Part shown: positions 1 to 11,649 of the stretch, piece after piece | How positions within the stretch are numbered: the stretch's first letter is position 1 | How the letters are laid out: the number at the start of each line of letters is the position of its first letter | NCBI GenBank assembly: GCA_950295325.1 | Contig: OX485804.1 | Coordinates: forward strand, 24,988,001-25,052,000 | Length of the DNA stretch: 64,000 bases | DNA from: Polytrichum commune | Taxonomy: Eukaryota > Streptophyta > Polytrichopsida > Polytrichales > Polytrichaceae | Direction of reading: 5' to 3' | Notes under the pieces: generated by a model | Seen by the model: only the letters and a program-made list of their open reading frames with translations | What the model was told of the DNA's origin: nothing | Database searches by the model: none | Program-made: the position numbers and the translations under genes

Positions 1-169
1 AAATAAATTGTTAGGTAAGTAAGTCCTTGCAATACTTAGATGCTTGATTGTGGAATGCATTTGCCAAATGGGCCGGTCATAATAATACTTAAGTATTATA
101 TAACCGGAAAGCCGTGGTTGTGTGCCCACATATAAGAGGGATGTAAATGATTTTACAAGAGCTTGATTT

Positions 170-610
170 TGCAAAGATGAAAATTTCCTTTGAGGTTGTG
201 TTCAACTAAGAAAACTTAGGCAATCAAACATAGTACCCACATTTTATTTTTATTTTAGAGTTGTAAATGGAAGTTGTTGTGCAAAAGATATATGAGAAAA
301 TACATACAAGAAGGAGTCTCCGGGCTTCATCTCAAGTTTATATGTCCCACATGGATTTTGAAGACTATTCCACAACACTTCCATTACACTTGTATAAAGA
401 GGACTTTCCCTCAAATCTTACAACTCAGTCAATGTGCATTGTGAACACCTATTACCTATTGATCGGGTGTTGGTCAACAAGCCAAATTTGATAAAACTTC
501 AAGTAAAAAAGTAGACAATTTTTTTCTTTCATTATAATTAAATTTGGCCACAACGACTTTCAAAAAATCATTATTCGACATAATTGTGATGGACCAACTA
601 TTCGCCTAGT
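170..610 (+). repeat. Copy of a dispersed repeat shared with 5,200-5,620 and 18,730-19,270
   Basis: Shared pieces include TTATATGTCCCACATGGATT (near 335), matched by similar sequence near 5,540, and on the other strand near 18,745, together with a GCAAAAGATAT motif. The small open frame at 267-491 belongs to this repeat and is not a gene. Confidence 0.55.
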
Positions 611-2339
611 GTGATCTAACTAGATTGAATCAACAACATTACCCCCCCCAAGTGACATGAACAACCGAACCCCCCTACAAACAAATGCATGTCTCCATGA
701 CGTTTTGTTGGTGTGACCCGCTGTCGTAGTGTAAATACGTACATTATTTACATGTGTACGTATTTTGTGTTTCATGGTGATTCCTTCATTTGGAGATGAA
801 GGAGGAAAGTAAAAGGGAGTAGAATTAGATTACCTTTTTGTTACTCATAGTTATTCTTAGTAACTTTTAGTTTATCTTTTTTTATTCTTATCTATCTTTT
901 TTATTCTTAGTTTACTCTTATTACCCTTTTAGCCTTATTTCTAGTTTTATCCTTAGTTTATCTTTAGACCAATGGATAATTAGAAATCACGTGATGAGGA
1001 TAAGAGGAGGATTTGAGGCCTTATCTCATATATGTGGTTGAGGAGAAGAGAGTGGGGAGAGACAAGTTTTTTTGTTGAAAGCTCGACGGTTGTTGTGTGT
1101 TTTTTTGAAGGAAAAAACTTGAAATAAAATATGCAATTGAGTTTTCATGTGATTGTTTTATCTTGAGTGTTTACATGCTTGAAGGAGAGTGAGCGAAAAC
1201 AAAGTTGTGCTAGTTTGAGTGGAGGGAAGTTTGCTAGCTCTTGCATAGAAAGAGCTGAGACTTCGATCGTCCACAAAAAGATGGACAAGTCTTTGTTGGC
1301 AACAATCCTTTGAGAGAGTAAGACTTATTGATAGATTTGTTTTGTAAAGATTTGAAAGATTGAGGAAGTTTTGAGGACAATTCAAGATTCGACGGTCCGG
1401 CGAGCGAAACCAGTTGCAGCCAGAAGCCCCGTGCTTTCCTAAAGCGGACCCCTCTCTCCACGACACCGCGTAGGGCGCAAGGAGGGTGGGATGGAAGGAG
1501 GGGGGGGGGGGGGGGTTCAAAAATCACACTTAACCCTTAAAATTGAAAGTCCACCCACCCACCCCCCACCCAAAAAAAAGGAAAAAAAAAGAAAACAGAA
1601 GAAGAAAGATCATCCTAACTCGACATGTTCAGAAAGAAAATAAACGCCTCTAACGCTGCATCTGGACGTACAAATGCCATGTATGTAAAGTTCAAGATTG
1701 TTCAATAAACAAGCCCAGCTGTCCACGTGTCGAAACTCAACATAAAACGTGGGAATTGATACGGGCGGGCGGGCAGAGGCGGCTGCCCGCACAGCAAAAA
1801 GGGGTGTTCGAAGCCAGCCTTGAGGAGACGTTAACCTAACATATTATACTCCCCACCTGTCCACCCCCACCCCCCACCTCCTCCTCCTTGTTAGTGGCAG
1901 CCCTTTAATGGCATGAAATACGGGCAATGGCATGAATTAGACAGGGGTCCCTGAGTCACAGCCAGGCCCATTGAAGAGCTAAGGCCTAAATTGCGGTCTT
2001 GGTGGGCGAGTTGAATACACACACACACACACACACACACACGGGCAGAAAGAGAAAGAGAAAGGGAGAACAAGAGAGAGGTGGCATCCGAGTCAGCCTG
2101 TGTTGGTGGGCCTGCTGGCTATGTGTCTGTTGCTTGTCTGGGCTGATGGAGTTCATTGCAGTGACCTAACTTAGTCTCGTGGCTGTCAGACCCCACAGGC
2201 CCCTCACACGAGCCCCCCCCCCCCTCCCTCACAATTCGATCACAAACGGGAAGGGAGTGGAGTAGAGTCGAGTGTATGTGTGTGTCTCCTCCATGTGCAT
2301 GCATGACCAAAAGAAAGAAAGAAAGAGAGATACACCAAT
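611..2339. other. No gene seen; simple repeats and homopolymers
   Basis: Contents: a TTATTCTTAG-type pyrimidine-rich stretch (840-970), a 16-base G-run (1500-1515), an (AC)n microsatellite (about 2017-2042), a GAAA-rich tract (about 2306-2330), and otherwise unique sequence with uneven GC content. Short open frames in both directions have no recognisable protein features. Confidence 0.5.
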
Positions 2340-2754
2340 CACACCGGGGGTCCAGCTAACCCGGCCGGTGCAAGTCTCCCGGATAGTGGGCCAGCCATCC
2401 AGGCGGCAACCCTAGGCACTAGGGACACCGTCTCAAAGGGCCCCGACTGGTTGGATACAGGGTGCGAGTTTGTATCCAGTCAGTCGGGGCCCTTTTGGAC
2501 GGTGCCCCTAGTGCTTAGGGTTGCCGCTTGTATGGCCAGCCCACTATCCGGGGGGGGGGGGGGCCCCGGCCGGGTTGGTTGGGCCCCGACTGGTTAGATA
2601 CAGGGTGCGAGTTTGTATCCAGTTAATCGGGGCCCTTTTGGACGGTGTCCTTGGTGCTTAGGGTTGCCGCTTGGATGGCCAACCCACTATTCGGGGGGGG
2701 GGGGGGGCCTGCACCGGCCGGGCTAGCTGGGCCCTGACTGGGACCCCCGGTGTG
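2340..2754. mobile_element. Fold-back element with duplicated hairpin module
   Basis: Ends are inverted copies of CACACCGGGGGTCC (2340-2353 and 2741-2754). Inside, a left arm (to about 2455) is complementary to a right arm (about 2465-2570). The right half is repeated in tandem at a spacing of 144 bp (GGGCCCCGACTGGTT at 2437 and 2581). The module carries its own small hairpin. G-runs of 14 and 15 bases (2550-2563, 2693-2707) lie at matching places. No TSD found. Confidence 0.8.
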
Positions 2755-2756
2755 GC

Positions 2757-3240
2757 AGCCCTAAGAGAGAGGGAATTACCGCATGCGACTGTGTGTGAGG
2801 TAATGTGGGGTGTTCTTCAACTCGTTCATTTTTTCATCTTCCTTCCACTTCTACCAATTACATTTTACATCGCAACCAACAACTTGTGATGCGTTGGCGG
2901 ATTTGCGATGGAGTATCAGCAAAAATCGGATTGGAAATTGGATGTCTCCTTATTTAGTTATGCTTATCGGAAGTGGAGTCGCATCGGTAGCGAGTGAGTA
3001 TGTGTGTGTCCTCTGCAACTAGAGAGAGGGGATCACGCATGCGAGTGTGAGGTGTGTGGGTGTTATTTAGGTTGTTTGGATTTTCATGTTCTCCCACTTC
3101 TACTAATTAGGTTTATATCACAACAAAACCTATGGTGCAATAGCAAATTTGCGATGAAGTATTGGCAAAAAAACGGATTGGAAATTGACGTCTTCTGGTT
3201 TAGTTATGCTTATCGCAAGTGTATGTTTGTTGGGTTTTTT
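2757..3240 (+). repeat. Tandem duplication, period about 260 bp
   Basis: Two diverged copies share, in order, a GAGAGAGGG...CGCATGCGA stretch, a CCACTTCTAC stretch, ATTTGCGATG, CGGATTGGAAATTG and TTTAGTTATGCTTATCG. Starts are near 2763 and 3020. Several short open frames arise from it; none is recognisable. Confidence 0.75.
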
Positions 3241-3563
3241 TTTGGGAACTCTATGCCTAGGTCCTCCCAACTATGTTTACTATTGAGTGCAGAGCAGTTA
3301 ATGAGTGTTTGTGTTGTGTAGGTAAACTCATCCATTGTGCGGTGGCTCAAGGGGTTCTAGTCAAAATAAGTGTTGTCTAGGTTGAGGGTCAATTTATTTA
3401 ACTCCACCTTCTCAACAAAGAAATTACAGTGTGTTTCATCACTCCAATCACATGCGGGTTGTTGACACATGAAGATCATAAATGGCATAAATGGTCATAA
3501 TTTGTATGTATCCATGGCGTGTATAAATGGCATGCCTTTTGGCTCAAGCTTTGTGGTATCTAG

Positions 3564-4128
3564 CAGAGCCCAACATTTTCCTTTTAAATTGCACCCATAC
3601 CCAAACCATGCCCATCAGCAGCGACTTATGCCCACCCATGCCCACACATAGCATGACATGTGCCCACCCATGTCCACCCATGCTATTCAAGTTGCGCCCA
3701 TGTATTCAAAAATTGTGTAATGTGCATTACCCGCCTACACCAAGTCTTGGTTGGATCGGACAAATAAAAGGTCGTTCACTATCGTTGGCTTCAGCCCGGA
3801 GCGCTTCTTGGTTAGCGTATTCCCTGTATCCGAGAAGTTTGACTCCGATTTGGAGTTGGATGCAGGGATGCACAAAACCGAACGCGCCACGCGCGACATG
3901 ATGGGGAATGTGGGGGCTCCTTTCAGCTTCCACCACAAGAGAATACTGAATTTAGTAGTGGTATCCCAATTCATTGGCAATGCTAAGCTCACCGCTGCAA
4001 TGATCTCATGCCCACCCATACCCACCCATTATAATATTGAATCCATGCCCACCCATGAACAATAATATCGCACCCATGCCCACCCAAAACCCATGGGCAT
4101 GGGCATGGGCACCCAATGTAGGGCTCTG
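3564..4128 (-). mobile_element. hAT transposon, internally deleted, 8-bp TSD
   Basis: The element starts CAGAGCCC and ends GGGCTCTG, a typical hAT terminus. It is flanked by identical 8-bp duplications GTATCTAG at 3556-3563 and 4129-4136. Subterminal regions at both ends are built of CCCATGCCCA-like short repeats, the usual binding sites for hAT transposases. A piece of transposase remains in the middle. At 565 bp it is far too short to be autonomous. Confidence 0.92.
3735..4025 (-). pseudogene. hAT transposase C-terminal dimerisation domain fragment
   Basis: Translated on the minus strand, the segment shows the order expected for the hAT C-terminal domain: ILLWWKLKGAPTFPIMSRVA, then LCIPASNSKSESNFSDTGN, then KKRSGLKPTIVNDLLFVRSN. 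These match the family pattern WW-x-Ps-LA, iPaSsa-sEr-FS and kRs-L-v-LL. The catalytic part and the zinc finger are missing. It lies wholly inside the 8-bp-TSD element. Confidence 0.85.
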
Positions 4129-4136
4129 GTATCTAG

Positions 4137-4880
4137 GTGTACTCATCCATCATGGGGTGGATGGGTTCAAGTGAAAATATTAACAAAATAGGTTGAGGAT
4201 TAATTCATCTATTGTCAGAGTCTTCATGCAAAACTATAGCAACTTACATAACTTCCAATCACATGTTGGGAAGTGCGACATGGGGATGGTTAAACCTCCC
4301 AATATCACAAGTGCAAAGCGTTTGCCCATTTATGCTCAGTTGGAGTAGTGCAACACGAATCCCATTTTGAATCAACCGTTACCTTTTGGAGGCCACCACA
4401 TATGACAACCTATTGAAATCAACCTTGTCATGTTAACGCTTTGTATTTCGAACCCCGATCCCTTTTTGGCTCTTCCAAAGTTAAAATCAATTTGATTTGA
4501 TTTTGGGTTCAATCCATTGCATTAATTCAGGGTCTTTAACGCCATCTCAAAATTTTGGTATGTTACAATTCATGACAAACTAAACTATACTTCCAGCTTC
4601 CTAACGGATGTGTATGTTGTAGTACCTTTATCAATTCAACTATTTACAAGCAAATAAATATTGTAGTTTCTATATTTTGATTTCAACAATCCCAAAACAA
4701 AAAGGAAATGTCCATTTTCCCATATTAATTTTTGAGATTTGAAAAATACAATCTCCAAATATTTAGGTTTTCCCTAATAATACTTTAATTAATGCCGAAG
4801 TGGCAAGGGTACCATGGTATATAGACCTCATGAAACTCTAGTGCCTACCTATGTGTGTCCACGTACCGCTTGCACAAATA
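4137..4880. repeat. Diverged dispersed repeat, no gene
   Basis: The part from 4140 to 4300 resembles 3325-3470 (ACTCATCCAT, GGTTGAGG, CCAATCACATG in the same order). The hAT element therefore sits between related sequences. The part near 4500-4550 resembles 6250-6290. No coding potential seen. Confidence 0.45.
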
Positions 4881-5819
4881 CCGTACGTTAAGGGCAGCTT
4901 CGGCACAAAATAATTCTAAAAATAGACGCCGAAATTTTTGGAATATTATTGGCATTTTTTGCCTAATATAAAATTAATTATTTTTTAAAATTGCCGAAAA
5001 GTAAGATATTTTTACTTCTCACTAGAGTTTTACTTACAGTGGAAGCATATGTGAATTTTGAAAGAGAGAAGGTGCTCCTTTTGTAATCAAGCTCACTTAC
5101 ATTAGTCCACAAAGAATATGGGTTAAGAAGTAGCAAGACTCTAGGTGAGGCTTTTCAAATGTGTTGTACACAAATTTTTGGAGTCCAATTGAGCATAGAA
5201 GATGAAGTTTTATAGAATTTTGTCCAACTAACAAAAGTTGAGAAATCAATCCTTCCACCTCCAATAAGTTTTGTGTCAAAATAAGTCTTTATGCAAAAGA
5301 TATGGACAAAACATTGCAGCCGTGTAAAGATCAAAAAATTAAAATGCGTTCATAACAGTTTTTCGGAGCTCATTTGTGCATAGAAGATCAACTTTTTTGG
5401 AATTTTGTTGGTCTAAGAAAAGTTTACAAATGAAGTAATCTTTTTCCTCCAACAAATTTTATGTCATTTGAAGACTCTATGCAAATGTAATGCGAGTTAT
5501 AAAAATGAAGTCTAACTCGGTGCTTCACCTCAAAGTTTACATATCCCATATGCATTGTTGAACACAACTCCACTCTACTTGCATAAAGCACAGAGCATTC
5601 TCTACTCTTCACTCACATCTTACTTGTCATTCAATGCAAGAGAGATGTACAAGATATAAGCTTAAATAGAAAATTAAAAATGAATTTAAGCCAAATTTTA
5701 AAAATTAAAAGAGAAAATTGCCGAAAATATGAATATACTATTTCTAGGTGCCAAACACTATTTTTTTACTTTTAATGATTATTCGGCAAGAGAGCGCCGA
5801 AGCTGCCCTTAACGTACGG
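4881..5819. mobile_element. TA-flanked inverted-repeat element, 939 bp
   Basis: Perfect inverted ends beginning CCGTACGTTAAGGGCAGCTT and continuing to at least 24 bp lie at 4881 and 5819. The flanking dinucleotide is TA on both sides (4879-4880, 5820-5821), as for Tc1/mariner or Stowaway-type elements. The interior is AT-rich and shares the GCAAAAGATATG family sequences found near 280 and 19,000. No transposase seen. Confidence 0.8.
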
Positions 5820-6998
5820 TATTATATTAGACACTTAAACACCTCCATTTGGTTGGAGGGTTGCGATGACTACATAGACTCATCCATGGTGAATGAAGGG
5901 GCTCTCAAATAAAGAGTGACCCCCTCCTTTGTTGAGGTTGTTTCACTTTATATGAGCTTCACTACAACTATTTGGAGGACCCTTATGGCATTCACATGAT
6001 CTAGAACAATAGGAAACTTAAGTTTACAAAATAGTCTACTTTTAATTTCACCTTCTCAAAATATGAGTTTAAGTAGACACATGTGAAGCTTAGCCCTACC
6101 ATTGTGTGTCAGCATAACTCTTGCAGAAGTTGTATTTTGCATACTGAAACACCGCCATTGGCCAAAGCTTCATCAACACATTCGTAGTTGATGAAGAGGT
6201 TATAGCTAAACAAACCCCCTATGTAAGTGGAGGGCTAATTTATTCCAGCTAGACTCTACTTCATTAATTCGGGGTCTTTGATGCCATTTCCAAAGACACG
6301 TAATTTAATAATAAAAAGTTGAGGTGATACATGAATCTACTAAGGTGGAGGCATCTAAAATTGATAAAATAAGAGAGTTTGCATTTGTGTAGGAGGAGTA
6401 ATAATGGGGAATGTTTTTTTGAGAAGCGAAAAAAAATTCTAAAGAGAATGCGGGAAAAAAATTGAACCTTTTTCATGAATATGGAACTTACTACAAATTT
6501 TGAAGCAGTAAAGCTAGGGTAAAACATAGTCAATTTATATGTTAACCCATAACCGCTCATCTAAATTCTAATGCTTGGCTATGATGCTTGTAATTAATCA
6601 CAAGCCGCCACCACATAAACCTTAGAAGATCACCTTCCCAATATGGATGCAAGGTGGTTCACACAACAAAAATGGTTGTGGGCATGGTTGCAGTTCACCA
6701 CAATAATCAACCACAAACACATGTTTTTTTTTTCATCCACACATGTCTTGTGCAAATCCTTGTGGTTGTGGTTGATGGTGAGGTCGGTTTTCTAAATCGC
6801 AAGCAATTATGAGTCTAGGTCTTGGACTCAAATAAATTGGAGTGATTACTATTATTCTTGCTGGCATTGGACTGTATTGTTAAATTGGTTACCTCCTTAA
6901 CTTCCTCTCTAGATTGTGACTTTGAAAATTTGGAGTTCTGCCATGTGAGCATGAACGACCACTCAAAAGGTGGTTAACCGTGTGAACTGCACCGGTTA
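5820..6998. other. No gene seen
   Basis: AT-rich sequence with pieces related to 3325-3470 and 4140-4550 (ATTAATTCGGGGTCTTTGATG near 6264). A GTGGTTGTGG-rich part lies near 6650-6790. No recognisable coding sequence. Confidence 0.4.
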
Positions 6999-7200
6999 TC
7001 CCATTTAGTGCGTGTTAGTATTCAGATTTATAGGGTGCTATAACTATTTAATGAAAATAAATGTTTTATCAATCAAACAGTGTCATTTATATTCTATAAT
7101 GTTTGAACTACCTATTGGACTCTCGTTAGTCAAATTTGTGTTCATGAATAAGATGTTATTGGATTGCGCAATTTCAAATAGTAACACACACTAAATGGGA
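6999..7200. mobile_element. MITE, TIR TCCCATTTAGTGYGTGTTA
   Basis: Inverted ends TCCCATTTAGTGCGTGTTAG and its partner match imperfectly over about 30 bp. A related copy is at 26172-26381. The 60-residue open frame inside is not a gene. Confidence 0.7.
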
Positions 7201-7254
7201 AAAATTGTGTGATATGGTTGATAAGGTAGAGCATGGTTGTCAAATAAATAAATA

Positions 7255-7350
7255 ACCAACGTCAAGTAATCCGACGTAAATTTGAGCCCGTTGGCCCTAC
7301 TTTGCTCAAGAATCCTCTTAGTGCGGGGTGGGGTTTACTGCTTACCTTGC
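7255..7350 (-). repeat. Copy of the SINE-like repeat seen at 31,826
   Basis: On the minus strand this carries AAGAGGATTCTTGAGC, then GGGCTCAAATTTACGTC, matching 31,843-31,900. It is followed by a TTATTTATTTATTT tail. The head extends further than in the other copy. No clear TSD found here. Confidence 0.6.
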
Positions 7351-7416
7351 GGTGGGTGGGCTCTTGGCTTCCTACTTACTTAGTTGGTTTTTTTCCGTCA
7401 CATTAAAAGAAGATTT

Positions 7417-7934
7417 CAGACCTTGGCCAATTGCCAAAATAACCATAGTTAACTATGTTTTTCTCAATACATTTAAGGGAACAACTATCATTAACTAAAA
7501 AAAATTCAAACCGATTTGAAGAACAACTATAGCTAACTAGAAAAATTCCAAGAAGTTCGCCTCTTGATTTGCTTCATTTGAGGGTCTTTAATATGCTCGG
7601 GACACTGAGGATCATCAAGAAAGGCTTTTATATGATCACTCACAATGTTGGGCTCCAGAACAACCCACATGTACACCACCAACACAAATAGCACACTAGT
7701 GACACTACAACACTACAACGTAATTCCGTGAACATGTTGCGCTTAACTTTAGTTAATTACATATTTTGTTAACTGAATATAACTCTAGTTAACTATATTT
7801 TTTGGCAGACCGAATTCAAAACAACTCTAGTTAACTACATTTTTTGTTGACTGGTCAAATTGCGAACAACTATAGTTACGAAAGGCAACTAGTTAACTAA
7901 TCGTTGAATTCGTTGGTTAGTCGTCCAAGGTCTG
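7417..7934. mobile_element. hAT-type MITE, TIR CAGACCTTGG, 8-bp TSD
   Basis: Starts CAGACCTTGG and ends CCAAGGTCTG. It is flanked by GAAGATTT (7409-7416) and GAAGACTT (7935-7942), an 8-bp duplication with one change. The interior has many TAGTTAACTA-like motifs. No coding sequence. Confidence 0.85.
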
Positions 7935-8441
7935 GAAGACTTCACATCGGGAATCAAACCGCCAACCACTCCACTATCACCCGACAACTTAGGGTCATCT
8001 CGGACCTGAACATGATTGGATTGTGATTGTGGTTAGCATTTATTATGCATTTCCATGGAAACAAAATATAATTAAATAAATAAAGTAAATCACCACCACC
8101 ACCACAACCCTCCATAGTTAAAATGGCCCTTGAGCTTACGCTTGATACTATGAAGACCTGGCCTCGCATGAAGATGTTGTCATCCTCCTCCGAACCATGA
8201 CCGGCATGATCTGCTGCAGCAGCCTAAGTTTCCACTGCAACATTTATGGCAGTGTTGGGGGACTAGGGGAGGTGCACACTTTTATTATTACACTCGGGCC
8301 TCAAATTCCCTTCAAAATTCCTCACCCCCAACAACAATGTCGTCGGCCACCTAGACTCATACATGGCCTCAATGTAGGCTCTGCGTACCTAAAAAGGTTA
8401 ACTTATCTCCACCACCGCCACCGCATCTCCTTCACTCCAAA

Positions 8442-8785
8442 CCCTAGTAGAAAACATTGTGAAAAAGAACTGCAGTCACTTTTCCATTGCGGTTCTTTTG
8501 ACCATTGTGCTCTGCAGTTGTTAAATGACTGCATATTTGTTTTTTGTTTTTTTGGTTTACTGACTAAGATTTTAGGAATTTGGGGGCTTGTAGTATACCG
8601 TTGGAAAGGCCTTGAAAACACCTCTCCAATGGTGTATTACTACATGCCCAAGAAAAATTTGAAATTTCAGTTGCAAAACGAAAAAGAAAAATTTGTAGTC
8701 GTTTAGCAACTACATATCAGGGTGGTCAAAAGAACCGCAATGGAAAAACAACTACGGTTCTTTTTTGCATAGTTTCGTACTAGTG
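8442..8785. mobile_element. CACTA (CMC/EnSpm-like) short element, 3-bp TSD
   Basis: The right end, read inward, begins CACTAGTACGAAAC; the left end begins CCCTAGTAGAAAAC with one change in the CACTA core. A 3-bp duplication AAA lies at 8439-8441 and 8786-8788. Subterminal inverted repeats (TTTCCATTGCGGTTCTTTTG) lie at both ends. The open frame at 8197-8706 runs across its left boundary, so it is not a gene. Confidence 0.8.
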
Positions 8786-9702
8786 AAAGCTATGGCGGAG
8801 GAGCTTGTGGAGTACTTAGGGTTGATTTACAAACGTATGAGAAACAATAATGATTTATGATTTCTTGTGGTCATGGTCAGCAGTTTGGGGACCATGACCA
8901 AGAGAAATCTACGTCACTTTTCAAAAGACTTGGTCATGGGACATAGTGTAAAGTGAATTTAGACCCAAGTATCTTTCCTTGAGACAAGCTATTTGGGTTG
9001 TCTCGCTCACAAAATCAGGGCGACCACCAATTATTATCTCATGTCACTTTCCCATCCAATGTTTGATATGCTCACCCACGATCGTTTCTAGTTTTTGATG
9101 ATCACATGTAAAACGAAGTGGGATTGCCACTTGTTTCTCCACCAATAAGAGATTTTACAAAGTGTTGGTCATGGTCACTGGTCACTAGTCACTAGTGTAA
9201 ACATGCTCCTTTGAGTGGAAGGATTTTAGTTTAATAGCGGCATAGGCACCACCAATACATTAACAATTACTACCTTGTGTTAGGAAATATAATCTCAAAA
9301 CTTGTAAGACAATAATGTGTAAGTGTTAATGTTGAAAAATTAACCATTTATAAGTTAATATACATCAAAAGCGTAGTAAAGGAAGCAATTTCTTGCGTTG
9401 ACAAAGGGGTTGACGATGATAGAAGAACTTTTATATTTTTACATCAAAGTAGAGTGCCCTCTTCATTTGGTCCCTCTAAATATACATTGACCAATGGAGA
9501 GGTAGATTTAGTGAGATGCAGTAGTGATTTCTGATCATCACGTCTCCACTCCCTCTAAAGTAATATTGGTAAGAAATATGGTGATGGACTCGTGGCACCC
9601 TCCTATTTTCCAAGTTCATATTACCGGAGAATTAGCATAAGAGACCACAAATTATGTTGGGATTATCAACCACAAACCCATTAGGGCAATATGTTGTTAT
9701 TA
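8786..9702. other. No gene seen
   Basis: Several GGTCATGGTCA-type motifs occur near 8865-8935 and 9168-9200, possibly remnants of an inverted-repeat element. The rest is AT-rich without features. Confidence 0.35.
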
Positions 9703-9725
9703 CACTAAATATGATATTTAGTGTC
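9703..9725. repeat. Solo CACTAAATA palindromic element end
   Basis: CACTAAATATGATATTTAGT is preceded by TA, exactly as at the ends of the TA-flanked family at 22,088 and 37,339. I found no partner end nearby. Confidence 0.55.
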
Positions 9726-10149
9726 CTATGGTATTTTATATCACTATGGTAATTTTTCAAATGACACTTCTTATGAATAAGTGAACAACTATTGTCATGG
9801 ATGATGGATGAGTCTATCCATTGGCCAAAACCCTACCTTCTCTTGTCAGCCATTTGTGATGAAATATTGTCATGGATGATTCAAATTTGAATGGAAAATC
9901 ACTTCGTAAGTGATAGTAATTACAACACTGTAAATCTTAAATCCCCCCCCCCCCCCCAATTGTTATTATTTTTACAAGGAGTGACAAATAATGTTGGGTT
10001 AACATTCAGTGTTGGTGACACTATGGGTATCACATCAATGGGTGTGGCACTATTGGAAGGGAAGGGTTGTATGGCAATGTTGAGGAAGGAAATCTACCTA
10101 CAAGGCCTCAAGGAAAACAAATTAAAAAAATAGAAATTGATGGCTTGGC

Positions 10150-10905
10150 ATATTGACGTTGTGATGAATCTATGGTATGTCAAGCCTTGCTCTACATGTT
10201 CGATGGCTTCCCATTTGACATATACATCTTAGAGCAATGGAATGATGTGGTTAGAATGAGAAGAAAGACTTTTGAAAGACTATGTGATGACCTTAGACCT
10301 CGAAAACAAGGGCACAATACAAGTCGGAGGGAACCTATTTTAATTGACTTTACATGAACATATGAGTTTGTATGGGTTACATTGGGATTCTAAAGCAAGC
10401 AATGACTACCCAATTGTATTGGAGCAATTGATGAGAGCCATATTGTTATTAGAGCACCCTTTGACATTGTTGATTGCTACAAACCATAGAAATGGAATGA
10501 AAACATTCTCAATGTTGTTGCTAGGAGCACGTGAATGTAACCGCTACTCTATTAGTATCAACATAGGTATGCCAAGCTTAGTACACGACAATTACCATCT
10601 CAAGTGTAGCAAGTTGTACGGCAAAGCGAAGGCGGGTACAATGCCGGGATTAAATTTAGACCCATTGACTTTGCTAGCAAACTTGGAGGAGCAACGATTT
10701 TACTAAAAACCATAGCTCTACAAGTATATATATATATTGAAAATGCATATGGTATATTGAAGGTCCCTTTAAAGAGCTCGACGACCATACTTAATTGAAG
10801 TTGGACTTCTTGCCTACAATGGTGTATTAATGTTGCATATTGCACAACATTCTTAAGGATAGTAGGATTAAGATGCTTGATGAGATTTTTCAAGGAGTGC
10901 CACAT
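10150..10905 (+). pseudogene. PIF/Harbinger transposase (DDE_Tnp_4), decayed
   Basis: Three blocks fit the PIF/Harbinger transposase. First, MRRKTFERLCDDLRP near 10256-10300 is the N-terminal region. Second, RECNRYSISINIGMPSLVHD near 10531-10590, followed by CSKLYGKAKAG, carries the second catalytic aspartate in VHD. Third, YIENAYGILK near 10727-10756 carries the catalytic glutamate, followed after a frameshift by CCILHNILKD near 10830-10860. The first aspartate motif (GAIDGTH type) is not visible, and stops and frameshifts separate the blocks. The element is dead but could once have driven the TTA-flanked MITEs in this window. Confidence 0.75.
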
Positions 10906-11184
10906 CCTCGGATCTAGAAGATGACATCCAAGGAAGAGCTAACCCAAAGATTGCAAGTATAATGGAAGCATTGATAGAGGATAGGGCATTGCTTGAAGGA
11001 AAGATGGCTAGGGAGGACATCTTGTCTGCATTCAAAACACACAATTTAGATGACGCCATAGACATGTTTAGAGCAACCAATAGTTGTGTGTGAGACATAC
11101 TAACCTAGTAAGAGCCTCCATGCTTGTGGCCATCATGGATAAAGCTTGAATCATTTGAGCCATGTTTGACTTTCATGCATAAAA

Positions 11185-11649
11185 CTAGCATGGTGTTATG
11201 GGATCTTTCCTATATAAGTCTTGAAGATTCATGGTAGTAGAAAATTTCATTCTTCTACCAACCCAAAGCTCACATGCTACATACATTTCTTGTGTGAACT
11301 CAAGCGGAAGTTTTGACACCCTAGACACCTCTCTCTTTTGCTCCTTAGACAAGCCCCACCACCCATCCCTACCACTTGAGCCCAAGTCCTGATTCATTTA
11401 TTTGTAATTCTTAAGAAGAGCATCCCACTTGTTTGTTAGGGTTGTTTGATCCCTGGCTCTAAATCCTACCAAGGCATTCAAGTCTGCCTCGATCTTGCAC
11501 CACGCATCCCTGCCATGAAACAACTTATCTCGTGAGCTAGGGGGGTTGTTGTGATAATGGCTTCCCTGCCCTCTGACCTCGGCCATAACCACAATCACAA
11601 GTGCCATCCCTAGGTTCAGTCGAGACATCAAGCTCTTCTCTACCTGCAT
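11185..11649 (-). pseudogene. Myb/SANT-like protein of a PIF/Harbinger element, decayed
   Basis: Plant PIF elements usually encode a second, Myb-like DNA-binding protein. Here two minus-strand frames in succession read AWCKIEADLNALVGFRARDQ, then TNKWDALLKNYK, then WWGLSKEQKREV and LPLEFTQEMYVACELWVGRR. This is the pattern of the Myb/SANT-like domain and its C-terminal companion region. A stop codon at 11398-11400 separates the two parts. It converges on the transposase remnant, as expected for one element. Element ends were not located. Confidence 0.65.

Noticed and set aside
650-1500. Possible solo LTR
   Set aside because: Some LTR-like T-rich sequence, but no defined TG...CA ends, primer-binding site or duplication could be found.
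3751-4065. 104-residue plus-strand frame
   Set aside because: It is the antisense shadow of the hAT transposase fragment, which matches its family on the minus strand.
7947-7976. Possible Pol III A-box and B-box on the minus strand
   Set aside because: Both motifs match well, but they are only a few bases apart, far too close for a tRNA-type promoter.
8197-8706. 169-residue plus-strand open frame
   Set aside because: It crosses the left boundary of the CACTA element at 8,442 and runs into its subterminal repeats, so it is an accident of the insertion.
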